Notes: a model not told the origin generated them from the letters alone. Positions 38,325-48,325 are shown, counted from the first letter of the stretch. The stretch: 64,000 bases of DNA from JAJEFO01 sp965209045 (GCA_965209045.1 CBDBPW010000002.1:372001-436000), one strand, 5' to 3'. Program-made: numbers and translations.

Positions 38325-39970
38325 CGGCGGACAACACGCGCCTTCAGGTTCTCTGGGACAGGCTGCTCGCCGTGGTCGAGGAACAGGGGCAGATCCTGAT
38401 CCGCGCCGCCTTCAGCCCGATCGTGCGCGAATGCGGCGACATATCGGCCGGATTCTTCGACGCTGAAGGCCGGATGCTCGCCCAAGCCGTGACCGGCACG
38501 CCCGGGCATGTCAACACGATGGCGATGGCCGTGAAATCTCTCCGCGCCCGCTTCCCGGCGCAGGACATGCGCAGCGGGGACATCTACGTGACCAACGATC
38601 CCTGGATCGCGTCCGGTCACCTGAACGACTTTCTCCTGATGATGCCTGTCATCCATGCAGGCCGCCTCGTGGGATTCACCTCCTGCACGTCGCATCTCGT
38701 GGACCTCGGCGGACAGGGCATGGGACCCGAAGGAACGGACATCCAGGACGAAGGTCTCCTGATACCGCCCTGCAAGCTCGCGGCGGCTGGCGATGTGAAC
38801 GCACTCCTGCTCGACATCGTGAAGGCGAACTCGCGCGAACCGATCGCCAACGAAGGCGACATCTATGCGCTGATAGCCTGCTGCGAGGCAGGCGCGGCCC
38901 GGATCTGCCAGACAATGGACGAATTCGGCATCACCGACTTCCGGGATCTCTCGCGCTACATCGTCGAGACCTCGCGCCGGGGAACGATCGACATCATCAA
39001 GGAGCTGCCGAAGGGGACATGGAACAACGCCATGACCGTGGATGGCTACGACCGCCCGCTGACGCTGCGGGCCGCCCTCACGATTGCAGAGGACCATGTG
39101 CTGGTCGACTTTGCCGGCACCGACCCTTGCGCACGGAAGGGCATCAACGTTCCGTTGAACTACGCCACGGCATACACGGTCTTCGCCCTTCGCTGCGTCA
39201 TCGGCCCCGACATCCCCAACAATGACGGCTCGCTCGAGCCTTTCCAGGTCACGGGACCGCCCGGCTGCATCCTGAATGCCAGGCCGCCATCCCCGGTCGC
39301 GATGCGCCATACGCTTGGGCAGATGACGCCCGACCTTGTCTTCGGGTGCCTGGCGCAGGCACTTCCCGACATGGTCCCTGCCGAGGGCGCGTCGTGCATG
39401 TATGACCTGCCGCTTCGGCATGCACCCGAAGCGGTTGAACGGGGGGATGTCCAGTTTGCCCTGGAACTCGTCTTCAACGGCGGAACGGGAGCACGGCCAG
39501 CCCGTGACGGCCTGTCGGCCACGGCGTTTCCGAGCGGCGTCTGGGGCAGCCAGGTGGAAGCCACCGAATCGGTGGCGCCGGTCCTGTTTCATCGCCGCGA
39601 ACTGCGCAGGGATTCCGGCGGCCCCGGCCGGATGCGCGGCGGACTTGGGCAGCGAATCGAGATCAGCCCGGCGCTGAACCAGGACGTGCTCCTGTTCCTC
39701 TCCGTCGAACGGGTCAGGAACCCGGCACGCGGTCGCAGCGAGGGCCTGGAAGGCGCGCCGGGGCGCATCCGGATCGGCGACCAGGGGCCGGACCTGCCTG
39801 GCAAGGGAGAGGTTCGCATCAGGCCTGGCGAGCGCCTGGTCTTCGAGACCCCGGGCGGGGGCGGGTTTGGGCCTCCCGAACAACGCCCGCCCGCCATGCT
39901 CGAGGGCGATGTGCAGGCCGGACTTGTCAGTCCGGATGCCGCGCGACATGTCTACGGACGGTTTCCGTGA
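38321..39970 (+). CDS. hyuB: Hydantoinase/oxoprolinase subunit B
   Basis: Partner subunit of HyuA, 549 residues, supplying part of the amidohydrolase active site. The HyuB signature region is clear: SPIVRECGDISAGFFDAEGRMLAQ, VNTMAMAV, GDIYVTNDPWIASGHLNDF. Near the C-terminus are GGPGRMRGGLGQ and ETPGGGGFGPPEQR. ATG at 38321 overlaps the hyuA stop, and GGAAGGAG just upstream is a good ribosome site. The frame open from 38150 lies inside hyuA and is rejected. The aminotransferase gene overlaps its 3' end. Confidence 0.9.
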   Translation: MTADNTRLQVLWDRLLAVVEEQGQILIRAAFSPIVRECGDISAGFFDAEGRMLAQAVTGTPGHVNTMAMAVKSLRARFPAQDMRSGDIYVTNDPWIASGHLNDFLLMMPVIHAGRLVGFTSCTSHLVDLGGQGMGPEGTDIQDEGLLIPPCKLAAAGDVNALLLDIVKANSREPIANEGDIYALIACCEAGAARICQTMDEFGITDFRDLSRYIVETSRRGTIDIIKELPKGTWNNAMTVDGYDRPLTLRAALTIAEDHVLVDFAGTDPCARKGINVPLNYATAYTVFALRCVIGPDIPNNDGSLEPFQVTGPPGCILNARPPSPVAMRHTLGQMTPDLVFGCLAQALPDMVPAEGASCMYDLPLRHAPEAVERGDVQFALELVFNGGTGARPARDGLSATAFPSGVWGSQVEATESVAPVLFHRRELRRDSGGPGRMRGGLGQRIEISPALNQDVLLFLSVERVRNPARGRSEGLEGAPGRIRIGDQGPDLPGKGEVRIRPGERLVFETPGGGGFGPPEQRPPAMLEGDVQAGLVSPDAARHVYGRFP

Positions 39971-41049
39971 CCGGTGCACGGGAGCATGTCGCGGCGATGG
40001 CGCCATACGCGCTGGCCGACCTTGGGCGGGCGGACGGCCGTCCTGCACCTTCGCTGGCGCAGAACGAAAGCTTCCGCCCGCCTTGCCCCGGCTCTTTCGA
40101 AGCGGCCATGGCGGCCATGGCCGATGCGGCGCTGTACCCCGATCCGGAATGGACCGAACTACGGTCGATGATTGCAGCGCGGCACGGCATAGACCCTGAC
40201 TCGATCCTTTGCGGCAGCGGCTCACTCGAGCTGATCGGCTGCCTGGCACGCGCGTTTGCCGGTCCGCACCGCGCGGTTCTCGCGCCGGAACATGCCTATC
40301 CGTACTTTCGCAGCGCAACGCAGGCGAGCGAGGCCCGGTTCGACACGGCACCGGAATCCGGCTGCACGGCGTCGGCGGACGCCCTTCTCGAGGCCGTCCG
40401 GCCGGATACCGGCTGCGTCTTCCTCGCCAATCCCGGCAACCCGACCGGCACCCGCATCCCGGCAGCAGAGATCCACCGCTTGCGCAGCGGTCTCCGCGAG
40501 GACATCCTGCTCGTCGTCGACGAGGCCTACGGCGAATTCGCCGACCAACTGGATTCACCCGTCCTTGACATGGCCGCAGCAGGGAACACGGTCGTCCTGC
40601 GCACGTTTTCCAAGGCGTACGGGTTGGCGGGCTGCCGCGTGGGATGGGGCACGTTTCCGAAAGGGATTGCGGTCGAGGTCAGAAAGGTCCTGAACCCCAG
40701 CAACGTCTCCGCCATCTCGCAGGCTGCCGCGCGAGCCGCACTGCAGGATGATGCGTACATGCGCGAAACCTGCGCACAGACCGCGGAGCGACGTGACAGT
40801 GCCGCAGGGAAACTGGCCACGCTGGGCATTCGTTGCCATTCCAGCTGCACCAACTTCCTCCTCCTGGATCTTGAGACGCAGGACCGTGCGCGTTCCGCCG
40901 AGGCACGGCTCCGTTCCGGAGGCGCCGTCCTGCGCAAGCAAGGCGCCGCGGGGCTTCCCCATTGCCTCCGCATGACGATCGGTCCGGAAAGGGAACTGGA
41001 CAATGCCATCCGCCTGCTTGAGACATGGATCGGGGAAAGCATGCAATGA
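39967..41049 (+). CDS. Histidinol-phosphate aminotransferase-like PLP enzyme
   Basis: Fold-type I aminotransferase of 360 residues with GSGSLELIGCLARAF for phosphate binding, ANPGNPTG at 154-161, DEAY (Asp185) and the PLP lysine Lys216 in TFSKAYGLAG. It resembles HisC, but its place in a catabolic operon argues for transamination of a pathway amino acid rather than histidine synthesis. Start is GTG 39967, overlapping hyuB by 4 bp. It ends in ATGCAATGA, overlapping the next start. Confidence 0.83.
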   Translation: MTGAREHVAAMAPYALADLGRADGRPAPSLAQNESFRPPCPGSFEAAMAAMADAALYPDPEWTELRSMIAARHGIDPDSILCGSGSLELIGCLARAFAGPHRAVLAPEHAYPYFRSATQASEARFDTAPESGCTASADALLEAVRPDTGCVFLANPGNPTGTRIPAAEIHRLRSGLREDILLVVDEAYGEFADQLDSPVLDMAAAGNTVVLRTFSKAYGLAGCRVGWGTFPKGIAVEVRKVLNPSNVSAISQAAARAALQDDAYMRETCAQTAERRDSAAGKLATLGIRCHSSCTNFLLLDLETQDRARSAEARLRSGGAVLRKQGAAGLPHCLRMTIGPERELDNAIRLLETWIGESMQ

Positions 41050-41789
41050 CACCGTCCCGCGGACGAGCCCGGCTGGGCCTTCTCGTCCCTTTCACGAACA
41101 CGAACCTCGAGCCGGACATGACTCTCATGAGTCCTCCGGGCGTCTCCGTCCATACGGCCCGCCTCGGGGGATATGACGCGGAGCGGATTCCGGACGAGTC
41201 CCAGATGCAGGGGCTCGGCGCATCGGACATCGACGATCCGCTCCGCCTGCTCATGGGAGTCAGGCCCGACATAATCCTCTACGGGTGCACTTCGGCAACA
41301 CTCGCACACGGGCCCGACTTTGACAGGAAGCTCGCGGCCCGCGTCAAGTCCGTGAGCGGCACCGAGACGGTGACCGCGGCGGGCGCACTCGTCTCCGCAC
41401 TCGAGGTGCTGGGCGCCCAAAGGGTCGGCCTTGCCTCGCCCTATGTTCCGGCAATCAACGACACGGCTGTCGCATTCCTTGCCGAGGCAGGCATCGAAAC
41501 CGTCCAGCGTTCAGAGGCTGCGGTCCCGCTCAGCAACGAGGAACAGGGCGCGATGACCCCCGACGAGGTCCTTGCCTCCGGGACCCGCGCCGACCATGAC
41601 GATGCAGATGCCATTGTTCTCTCCTGCACGGACATGCGAAGCGTCGAGTCCGTCGCGCGGCTTGAAGAGGCCCTTGGCAAGCCCGCGATATGTTCAAACC
41701 AGGCCATGATGCACGAGGCGCTCCGCCGCCTTGGAATCGATGATCCCGTTGAGGGATTCGGCATGCTTCTTGAAAGGCCGCGCTCATGA
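41046..41789 (+). CDS. Maleate isomerase/Asp-Glu-hydantoin racemase superfamily enzyme
   Basis: A 247-residue protein with the two-cysteine active site of this superfamily: Cys81 in LYGCTSAT and Cys194 in LSCTDMRS. The opening ARLGLLVPFTNTNLEPDM is like maleate cis-trans isomerase and arylmalonate decarboxylase-type proteins. Next to hydantoinase genes, a racemase or isomerase acting on the ring-opened or cyclic substrate is plausible but not shown. It overlaps the aminotransferase gene upstream and the PrpD gene downstream by 4 bp each. Confidence 0.82.
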   Translation: MTPSRGRARLGLLVPFTNTNLEPDMTLMSPPGVSVHTARLGGYDAERIPDESQMQGLGASDIDDPLRLLMGVRPDIILYGCTSATLAHGPDFDRKLAARVKSVSGTETVTAAGALVSALEVLGAQRVGLASPYVPAINDTAVAFLAEAGIETVQRSEAAVPLSNEEQGAMTPDEVLASGTRADHDDADAIVLSCTDMRSVESVARLEEALGKPAICSNQAMMHEALRRLGIDDPVEGFGMLLERPRS

Positions 41790-43123
41790 TCTTCAAAGAT
41801 CTCGCAGAGTTCGTGCTTGGCGCGCCCCACGTGCCGGAAAGCGCTCTCGACTTCACTGCCACGCTGCTCGTTGACACGCTCGGCGTCACGGCGGGCTCCG
41901 CTCGCCTTGACGCTGCCCGCATCGCCCGCGACCACGCGGTGCGGTTTCATGCTGCGGGCACGCCCACCGAGGCAGCCACCCTTCTCTTCGACGGCCGCAA
42001 GGCTTCCATTCCTGGCGCCGCATTCGCGGCTGCAACGCAAACGGACAATCTCGACGCCCATGACGGCTTCAATCCGACCAAGGGCCATATCGGATGTGCC
42101 GTCGTGCCCGCGCTCTGCGCGCTGGCCGAGCGCGAACCAGCGCTTGCGGCCCGCGACGCACTGACCGCACTTGCGATTTCCTACGAGATCGCCGCCCGCG
42201 CCGCGCTCTCGCTCCATGGGACCGTCAGCGACTACCACACGTCCGGGGCCTGGAACGCGCTTGGCGTCGCTGCACTTGGTGCGCGGCTGCGCAACCTTGA
42301 CGCCGATCGGCTCCGGCATGCGCTCGGAATCGCCGAATTCCATGGTCCGCGCAGCCAGATGATGCGCGAAATCGCGAACCCGACCATGCTTCATGACGGC
42401 TCCGGAATGGGCGCGTTCACGGGTCTCATGGCGGTGCTGCTCGCAGAGGACGGGTTCGAGGGAGCCCCGGCCATAACCGTCGAAGCCGAAGAGGTCGCCG
42501 AACGCTGGAGCGATCTCGGTCGGCGCTGGACGGTCGAACGGAACTACATCAAGCCCTATCCGATCTGCCGATGGGCGCATGGGGCAATCGACGCCCTCGG
42601 CCAGCTCATGGAGGAACACGGGTTTGCCGCGCATGACGTTTCCGCCATGAATGTGAACACGTTTGCCGAAGCCGCAGAACTCTTCCCCGGCATGCCGGAG
42701 ACCACGTCGCAAGCCCAGTACTCCCTTGCCTTCGCGCTCGCGGCACTGCTCGTTCACGGCACGATCGGACCGGACCAGGTGACCGGCATGGCCTTGTCGG
42801 ACCCCGACATCGAGGCCGTTGTCGGGAAGATCCGGGTTTCCGAGGCTCCCCGCCACTCGGCGCGATTTCCGGAAGGCCGCTGGGCCGACGTCACGGTTCG
42901 TCTTTCCGACGGTCGCACGATGTCCTCCGGAGACGTGAACGCGAAAGGAGGCCCCGAGGCTCCGCTGCCGCGCAATGCGGTCAAGGCGAAGTTCCTTGAA
43001 ATGGCGAGCGGTCTTGGCCGCGACCGCGCGGCGGCAATCTGGGACATGCGCGACCGCATGGCGCAGCCAGGATCCAGGTTCGCCGACCTGTTGCGGCTTC
43101 TCCACGCACCTCCGAACGCATGA
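41786..43123 (+). CDS. MmgE/PrpD family protein
   Basis: A 445-residue member of the family that includes 2-methylcitrate dehydratase PrpD and cis-aconitate decarboxylase. Family-like segments are DTLGVTAGSARLDAARIA, NLDAHDGFNPTKGHIGCAVVPAL, SYEIAARAALSLHGTVSDYH and NYIKPYPICRWAHGAIDAL. The gene set here contains no methylcitrate synthase, so a lyase or dehydratase step on another carboxylate is more likely than propionate catabolism. It is coupled by 4-bp overlaps on both sides. Confidence 0.85.
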   Translation: MIFKDLAEFVLGAPHVPESALDFTATLLVDTLGVTAGSARLDAARIARDHAVRFHAAGTPTEAATLLFDGRKASIPGAAFAAATQTDNLDAHDGFNPTKGHIGCAVVPALCALAEREPALAARDALTALAISYEIAARAALSLHGTVSDYHTSGAWNALGVAALGARLRNLDADRLRHALGIAEFHGPRSQMMREIANPTMLHDGSGMGAFTGLMAVLLAEDGFEGAPAITVEAEEVAERWSDLGRRWTVERNYIKPYPICRWAHGAIDALGQLMEEHGFAAHDVSAMNVNTFAEAAELFPGMPETTSQAQYSLAFALAALLVHGTIGPDQVTGMALSDPDIEAVVGKIRVSEAPRHSARFPEGRWADVTVRLSDGRTMSSGDVNAKGGPEAPLPRNAVKAKFLEMASGLGRDRAAAIWDMRDRMAQPGSRFADLLRLLHAPPNA

Positions 43124-44088
43124 CCGGGGAGCCCCGCATCCTCCTGCACAACGACGCCACCGCCAGGCATGCGGTCCGGCTGAGGTCGGCGTTCCCCGGT
43201 TGCGACGTGGCGGAATGCAATACCTACGCGAGCCTGCCGGACATGATCCGGGAGTTCAGGCCCCACGTGGTCTTCACGATCCGGTTCGCGGGCAGCCAGG
43301 GCTTTCCCCGCGACGCCCTGCTCGCCCCGGGCGGTCCCCGATGGATCGCGAACGGCGGCGCGGGAACGGACCATTTCGGGCAATGGGATCCGGCTTGCAC
43401 GACGATCACCAACGCCGCCGGCGTGGCGGCCGACATGATGGCGGAATACATGCTGGGCGGATTCCTCCACTTCACGCTCGACATCGAGGGACTTCGCCAG
43501 GACAAGGCAGGCCGCAAGTGGCGCGCGCGCAACATGGTGCCGCTCAGGGGAAAGACGCTCCTGGTCGTCGGTCTCGGGCATACCGGGCGGGCGCTCGCCG
43601 AGAAGTCCAAGGCCCTCGGCATGCGCGTGGCCGGCGTGCGCTCGCGGCTGCGGTCCGACGAATGCGTCGACATCGTCGGCGGTCCGGACGACCTCCACGG
43701 ATTCCTGCAGGACGCCGACTGCGTCGCCGTCTGCGCGCCGCTCACGCCGGCAACCCGTGGCATGATCGGCAGGGCCGAGATCGCCGCGATGAAACCGGGC
43801 GTGCTCCTTGCCGATGTCTCTCGTGGCGGCATCGTTGACCAGTCGGCCCTGGCAGGAGCCTTGGTCTCCGGCCATGTCGCCGGCGCCGCGCTCGACGTGT
43901 TCGAGACCGAGCCCTTGCCGACAGACAATCCGCTCTGGGGCATCGACAACCTGATCATCTCGCCGCATTGCTCATCAGTCTATGATGGCTGGGAAGACGC
44001 TACCTTCGATCTATTCCTTGACAATCTCGACCGATGGACTGCCGGAAACCCGCTCCGGAATGTCGTCGACCCGGAGCGCGGCTATTGA
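43120..44088 (+). CDS. D-2-hydroxyacid dehydrogenase
   Basis: NAD(P)-dependent dehydrogenase of the D-isomer-specific family, 322 residues. The cofactor motif GLGHTG is at 151-156. Catalytic residues are Arg235 (VSRGGIVD), Glu264 (FETEPLP) and His283 (SPHCSS). It would interconvert a 2-oxo acid and a D-2-hydroxy acid, fitting the aminotransferase upstream that could supply the 2-oxo acid. It overlaps the PrpD gene by 4 bp and shares TTGA with the M81 gene. Confidence 0.87.
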   Translation: MTGEPRILLHNDATARHAVRLRSAFPGCDVAECNTYASLPDMIREFRPHVVFTIRFAGSQGFPRDALLAPGGPRWIANGGAGTDHFGQWDPACTTITNAAGVAADMMAEYMLGGFLHFTLDIEGLRQDKAGRKWRARNMVPLRGKTLLVVGLGHTGRALAEKSKALGMRVAGVRSRLRSDECVDIVGGPDDLHGFLQDADCVAVCAPLTPATRGMIGRAEIAAMKPGVLLADVSRGGIVDQSALAGALVSGHVAGAALDVFETEPLPTDNPLWGIDNLIISPHCSSVYDGWEDATFDLFLDNLDRWTAGNPLRNVVDPERGY

Positions 44089-45614
44089 CCCGAATCGCCC
44101 AGAAGCAACGGATCGCCGTCGCCGGCTTTCAGCACGAGACCAACAGTTTCGGCTACGGAACGGCAGGAATGCCGGAATTCGAAATGGCGGATTCGTGGCC
44201 GGCCCTCCTTGAAGGCGATGCCGTGCGCGATGGAACGCTCGGCTTGAACCTGCCGATCTCCGGATTCATCGAGGCGGCGGAGGCGTCCGCAAGGATCGAG
44301 CTCCATCCCGTCCTTTGGTGTGCCGCCGAACCTTCCGGTCCCGTCACCGACCACGCGTTCGAGGCGATCACGGCACGCATCCTCGACGGCCTCGGCGATG
44401 CCGCGCCTTTGTCCGGCCTGTATCTTGACCTCCACGGCGCGATGATCACCGCAAGCCACGATGACGGCGAAGGCGAATTGCTTCGCCGCATCCGTGCACA
44501 GCTTGGTCCCGACCTGCCGATTGCCGTCAGCCTTGACATGCATGCGAACGTCACGAACGACATGGTCCGTCACGCCAGCTCGATCAGCATCTATCGCACC
44601 TACCCGCACCTCGACATGGGCCGGACTGGCGCCCGTGCCTTGTCCCGCCTGCTGCGCCTGCTTGAAGGCGAGCGGCCTGCGACAGCGTTTCGGCAACTGC
44701 CCTACATCATCCCCATGCATGCCCAGCATACAGGTTCCGACCCCATGCGTCGGCTTTACAGGCTTGCAACCGAGATGTCGGTCGGAGACGTGGATGTCGA
44801 ACTCGCCGTTGGATTCACTGGTGGCGACATCGCCGATTCCGGACCCTCGCTGCTTGCCAGCGCCGTCGACCAAGCAAAGGCGGACGCCGCGGCCGATGCG
44901 CTTCTCGAAGAGACGCTCGCTGCCGAAACGGAATTTGACTGCACGCTCTTCACGCCCGAGGAAGCCGTGGAAGCCGCATTGGCATATCCTTCCGGCCGGC
45001 CCGTCACGATTGCCGACGTGCAGGACAACCCGGGCGGCGGCACGTCATCGGACACGACCGGGCTCCTCAAGGCGCTCGCGAACGCCCGGGGGAAACGGGT
45101 CATCGTCGGCGTCATCCATGATCCCGCGGCGGCGGCCGAGGCGCACGTGCTCGGCATCGGACGCGAGTTTCAGTTCGGCTTGGGCGGCAAGTCGGGCATC
45201 AGCGGTGACACGCCCCTTGTCGCACGCTTCCGCGTCGAGGCCCTGAGCAACGGAGAAGTCGCCTACCGGGGCGAAATGTATGGCGGCGGCACGGCCGAGA
45301 TGGGTCTCACGGCGGTGCTTCGCCCGCTCGGGACGGACACCGACATTCGCATCGTGACCTCAAGCGTGCGCAACCAATGTCTCGACCGGGCGTATTTCTC
45401 CCACGTCGGCCTTGTTCCGGAGAAAGCGGACATCATTGCTGTCAAAAGCACCGTCCACTACCGAGCTGAATTCGAGCCGATCAGCCAGGGCGTGATCTCC
45501 TGTGACGCACCGGGAGCGCTTTCCTGCGACATCGGCCTGATTCCCTATCGAAAGCTGCGCCCGGGCATTCGCCTGGGCCCGTGCGGGCCCGTCCACGTCG
45601 TGCCGGAAAAATAA
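44085..45614 (+). CDS. M81 family metallopeptidase (MlrC-like)
   Basis: A 509-residue zinc hydrolase related to MlrC, which acts late in microcystin degradation in sphingomonads. The N-terminus has AGFQHETNSFGYG (HETN at 17-20); LYLDLHGAM, SLDMHANVTNDM and YPHLDMGRTG carry further candidate zinc ligands; VADVQDNPGGG-type sequence starts the C-terminal domain. The start is probably TTG 44085, which overlaps the dehydrogenase stop as TTGA and matches the overlap pattern of the operon. Many M81 genes sit beside Dpp-type transporters, as here, suggesting hydrolysis of an imported amide or peptide. Confidence 0.85.
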   Translation: MTRIAQKQRIAVAGFQHETNSFGYGTAGMPEFEMADSWPALLEGDAVRDGTLGLNLPISGFIEAAEASARIELHPVLWCAAEPSGPVTDHAFEAITARILDGLGDAAPLSGLYLDLHGAMITASHDDGEGELLRRIRAQLGPDLPIAVSLDMHANVTNDMVRHASSISIYRTYPHLDMGRTGARALSRLLRLLEGERPATAFRQLPYIIPMHAQHTGSDPMRRLYRLATEMSVGDVDVELAVGFTGGDIADSGPSLLASAVDQAKADAAADALLEETLAAETEFDCTLFTPEEAVEAALAYPSGRPVTIADVQDNPGGGTSSDTTGLLKALANARGKRVIVGVIHDPAAAAEAHVLGIGREFQFGLGGKSGISGDTPLVARFRVEALSNGEVAYRGEMYGGGTAEMGLTAVLRPLGTDTDIRIVTSSVRNQCLDRAYFSHVGLVPEKADIIAVKSTVHYRAEFEPISQGVISCDAPGALSCDIGLIPYRKLRPGIRLGPCGPVHVVPEK

Positions 45615-45700
45615 ACGGTTGAAACATCGGGATTTGCGGTCAGTATTGCCCTCGATGAAGAATCCGGGCCACCGGACCCAAGCAAATGTGGAGGAACACA

Positions 45701-47272
45701 ATGTCATCATTTACGGGACCACTTGCATCGGCAGGCGTCAGCCGCCGCAGCGTCCTCAAGGGCGCAACGGCACTTGGCACTGCCGCGCTCGTCACGCCTT
45801 GGGGCACGCCGCTCAGGGCGCAACCCAAGCGCGGCGGGACGCTGCGCGTCGGCATGGCTCATGGATCGACGACCGACGCGATGGATCCGGGCAGTTGGGA
45901 AGCGGACTTCATGATCTTCCAGGCGCACACCCGGAACAACTACCTGACCGAAATCGCCCCGGACGGCTCCCTCGTTCCCGAACTGGCCGAAAGCTGGGAA
46001 GCCTCGCCGGATGCAAGGGTCTGGACATTCAATGTCCGCGAAGGCGTCGACTATCATTCCGGGCACAGGCTCGTCGCGGAGGACGTGATCGCGTCCATCG
46101 ACCATCACCGCGGAGAGGACTCCACCTCTGCAGCAAAGCCGATCGTCGAGGACATCGTGGACATGAAGGCCGACGGCATGAACGTGATCATCACGCTTGC
46201 CAACGGCAATGCAGACTTCCCGTTCGTCCTGTCCGACTATCACCTTCCGATCCTTCCGGCGCAGGATGGCAAGATCGATCCCGAAACGCGTGACGGCTGC
46301 GGGCCGTTCCGGATCGTCGACCTCGAATTTGGCGTCGGCGCGCGCTATGAGCGCCACGACGGCTACTGGAAGGACGGCCTGCCCTATATCGACGCCATCG
46401 AGCAGTTCGTCATTCACGACGACGCCGCCCGTCAGAACGCCCTGATCTCGGGAGAGGTCAACTACATCGACACGGTGGATCTCAATACCGTGTCGCTGCT
46501 CGGGCGTGCCGCGGGCATCGAGATCCTTTCGGTGACTGGCACACAGCACTATGGCCTCCCGATGGACACCCGCGCGGCGCCCTTCGACGACGTGAACGTG
46601 AGGCTGGCGCTGAAATACGCGATCAACCGTCAGCAACTCGTGGACACGATCCTGAACGGCTACGGCTCGCTCGGCAACGACCATCCGATCGGCCCCGGCC
46701 AGCGCTTCTTCAACACGGACCTCCCCCAGAAGGAGATCGATCCCGACAGGGCGAAATTCCACCTCAAGGAAGCCGGCCTCGACAGCCTCAGCGTCGACAT
46801 CCACCTCGCCGACGCTGCGTTCGCGGGCGCGATCGATGCAGGCGTCCTGTTCTCGGAATCGGCAGCGTCGGCCGGCATCAGTCTCAATGTCGTCCGCGAG
46901 CCGAACGACGGCTACTGGAGCAACGTCTGGATGCAGAAGCCCTTTGTCGGCACGTATTGGGGCGGCCGCCCGACGGAGGACTGGATGTTCGCCACGGCCT
47001 ATGCCGAGGGCGTTCCCTGGAACGAGACCTACTGGAGCCACGACCGCTTCAACGAGCTTCTCGTCTCGGCACGCTCGGAGCTCGACGAGAACCTGCGTCG
47101 CGAGATGTACTTCGAGATGCAGCAGCTTGTCTCGGACGAAGGCGGAATCATCATCCCGATGTTCGCCGCCTATGTCGGCGCCTACAGCGACGCCTTGGTC
47201 AAGCCGGACCAGGTCGCGTCGAACTGGCGCAACGACGGCCATCGAATCGGCGAGCGCTGGTGGTTCGCCTGA
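45701..47272 (+). CDS. ABC transporter substrate-binding protein, family 5 (peptide/opine type)
   Basis: Periplasmic solute receptor of 523 residues for the Dpp-like importer that follows. A Tat-type signal is visible (SRRSVLKGATALGTAAL with cleavage near LRAQ, about residue 41). The SBP_bac_5 core includes GGTLRVGMAHG, PELAESWEASPDARVWTFNVREG and ALKYAINRQQLVDTIL. ATG 45701 is preferred to ATG 45686 because GGAGG (45689-45693) lies at the right distance. A hairpin terminator follows the gene, consistent with making more receptor than permease. Confidence 0.9.
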   Translation: MSSFTGPLASAGVSRRSVLKGATALGTAALVTPWGTPLRAQPKRGGTLRVGMAHGSTTDAMDPGSWEADFMIFQAHTRNNYLTEIAPDGSLVPELAESWEASPDARVWTFNVREGVDYHSGHRLVAEDVIASIDHHRGEDSTSAAKPIVEDIVDMKADGMNVIITLANGNADFPFVLSDYHLPILPAQDGKIDPETRDGCGPFRIVDLEFGVGARYERHDGYWKDGLPYIDAIEQFVIHDDAARQNALISGEVNYIDTVDLNTVSLLGRAAGIEILSVTGTQHYGLPMDTRAAPFDDVNVRLALKYAINRQQLVDTILNGYGSLGNDHPIGPGQRFFNTDLPQKEIDPDRAKFHLKEAGLDSLSVDIHLADAAFAGAIDAGVLFSESAASAGISLNVVREPNDGYWSNVWMQKPFVGTYWGGRPTEDWMFATAYAEGVPWNETYWSHDRFNELLVSARSELDENLRREMYFEMQQLVSDEGGIIIPMFAAYVGAYSDALVKPDQVASNWRNDGHRIGERWWFA

Positions 47273-47284
47273 CCTGACCCGACT

Positions 47285-47324
47285 TGCCCCCGGCCGGTCC
47301 CGGCGACCGCGTCGGGGGCATTTT
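47285..47324 (+). terminator. Hairpin terminator after the substrate-binding protein gene
   Basis: TGCCCCCG (47285-47292) pairs perfectly with CGGGGGCA (47313-47320), with a 20-nt loop that can pair further, and TTTT follows at 47321-47324. It lies between the receptor and permease genes and likely acts as a partial terminator. Confidence 0.7.
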
Positions 47325-47368
47325 CCTGCGGGGCCGAGAGCTGACCGATGTGACAGCAAGGGAACTCG

Positions 47369-48325
47369 ATGTCTCACATTGCCAACATGATCCTGAAGCG
47401 CATTGCGCTCGGCATCCTGACCCTCTTCGTCGTTTCGCTCATCATCTTCCTGGCCACCGAGCTCCTGCCCGGGAACTTCGCCCAGGAGATCCTCGGACAG
47501 TCGGCAACCCCTGAAACCGTGGCGGCGCTCAAGCGGCAGCTTGGCCTGGACCAGCCGATGCACGTGCGATACGCAGGCTGGCTCATGGATGTCCTCCGGG
47601 GAGACCTGGGAGAGTCCCTTGCCAACGGCATGGCGGTGTCCGACCTTATCGGGCGGCGCCTTGGCAACACGCTCTACCTGGCCCTCTATGCCGCCGCGAT
47701 CGCCGTCCCCCTCTCGCTGGCGCTTGGCATTCTCGCCGCCCTGTTCAGGAACTCCTTCTTCGACCGCTTCGCGAACGCATCCGCCCTGACCTCGATCTCG
47801 TTCCCGGAGTTCTTCGTCGCCTACATCCTGATCTTTCTTCTCGCGGGGGCCGGGGGCGTCTTCCCGTCAATGGCCAACTTCCGAGGCGATCCGGGCTTCG
47901 GCGAGTACCTGTATCGCGCCTTCCTTCCCGCCTTCACGCTGACCCTCGTCGTGACCGCGCACATGATGCGGATGACGCGTGCGGCGATCATCAATCTCCT
48001 CGCCTCGCCTTACATCGAAATGGCGCAGCTCAAGGGAATGAACCCGATGCGCGTGATCGTGAAGCACGCACTTCCGAACGCGCTCGCCCCCATCATCAAC
48101 GTGATCGCGCTGAACCTCGCCTACCTGATCACTGGCGTCGTGGTCGTGGAAGTGGTCTTTGTCTATCCCGGGCTTGGCCAGTTGATGGTCGACAGCGTCG
48201 CGGCGCGCGACATGCCCGTCGTGCAGGGCGTCGCCCTGGTCTTTGCCGCAGCCTACGTGTTCCTGAACCTTGCGGCCGACGTGCTCGCGACCCTGTCGAA
48301 TCCCCGCCTGGTGCATGGGCGGTAG
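47369..48325 (+). CDS. ABC transporter permease, DppB type
   Basis: Inner-membrane permease of 318 residues with about six transmembrane segments. The first is LGILTLFVVSLIIFLATELLP, followed by the periplasmic loop with LGLDQPMHVRYAGWL, as in DppB/OppB. The EAA loop reads YIEMAQLKGMNPMRVIVKHALPNAL, where the ATPase docks. It pairs with the DppC-type permease 9 bp downstream and forms the channel of the importer. Confidence 0.92.
   Translation: MSHIANMILKRIALGILTLFVVSLIIFLATELLPGNFAQEILGQSATPETVAALKRQLGLDQPMHVRYAGWLMDVLRGDLGESLANGMAVSDLIGRRLGNTLYLALYAAAIAVPLSLALGILAALFRNSFFDRFANASALTSISFPEFFVAYILIFLLAGAGGVFPSMANFRGDPGFGEYLYRAFLPAFTLTLVVTAHMMRMTRAAIINLLASPYIEMAQLKGMNPMRVIVKHALPNALAPIINVIALNLAYLITGVVVVEVVFVYPGLGQLMVDSVAARDMPVVQGVALVFAAAYVFLNLAADVLATLSNPRLVHGR

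Noticed and set aside
37886..40558. 890-codon minus-strand frame opposite hyuA, hyuB and the aminotransferase gene
   Set aside because: Long only because high GC content suppresses stops; no conserved motifs.
45707..47563. 618-codon minus-strand frame opposite the substrate-binding protein gene
   Set aside because: Antisense shadow with no domain; the receptor gene is clear.
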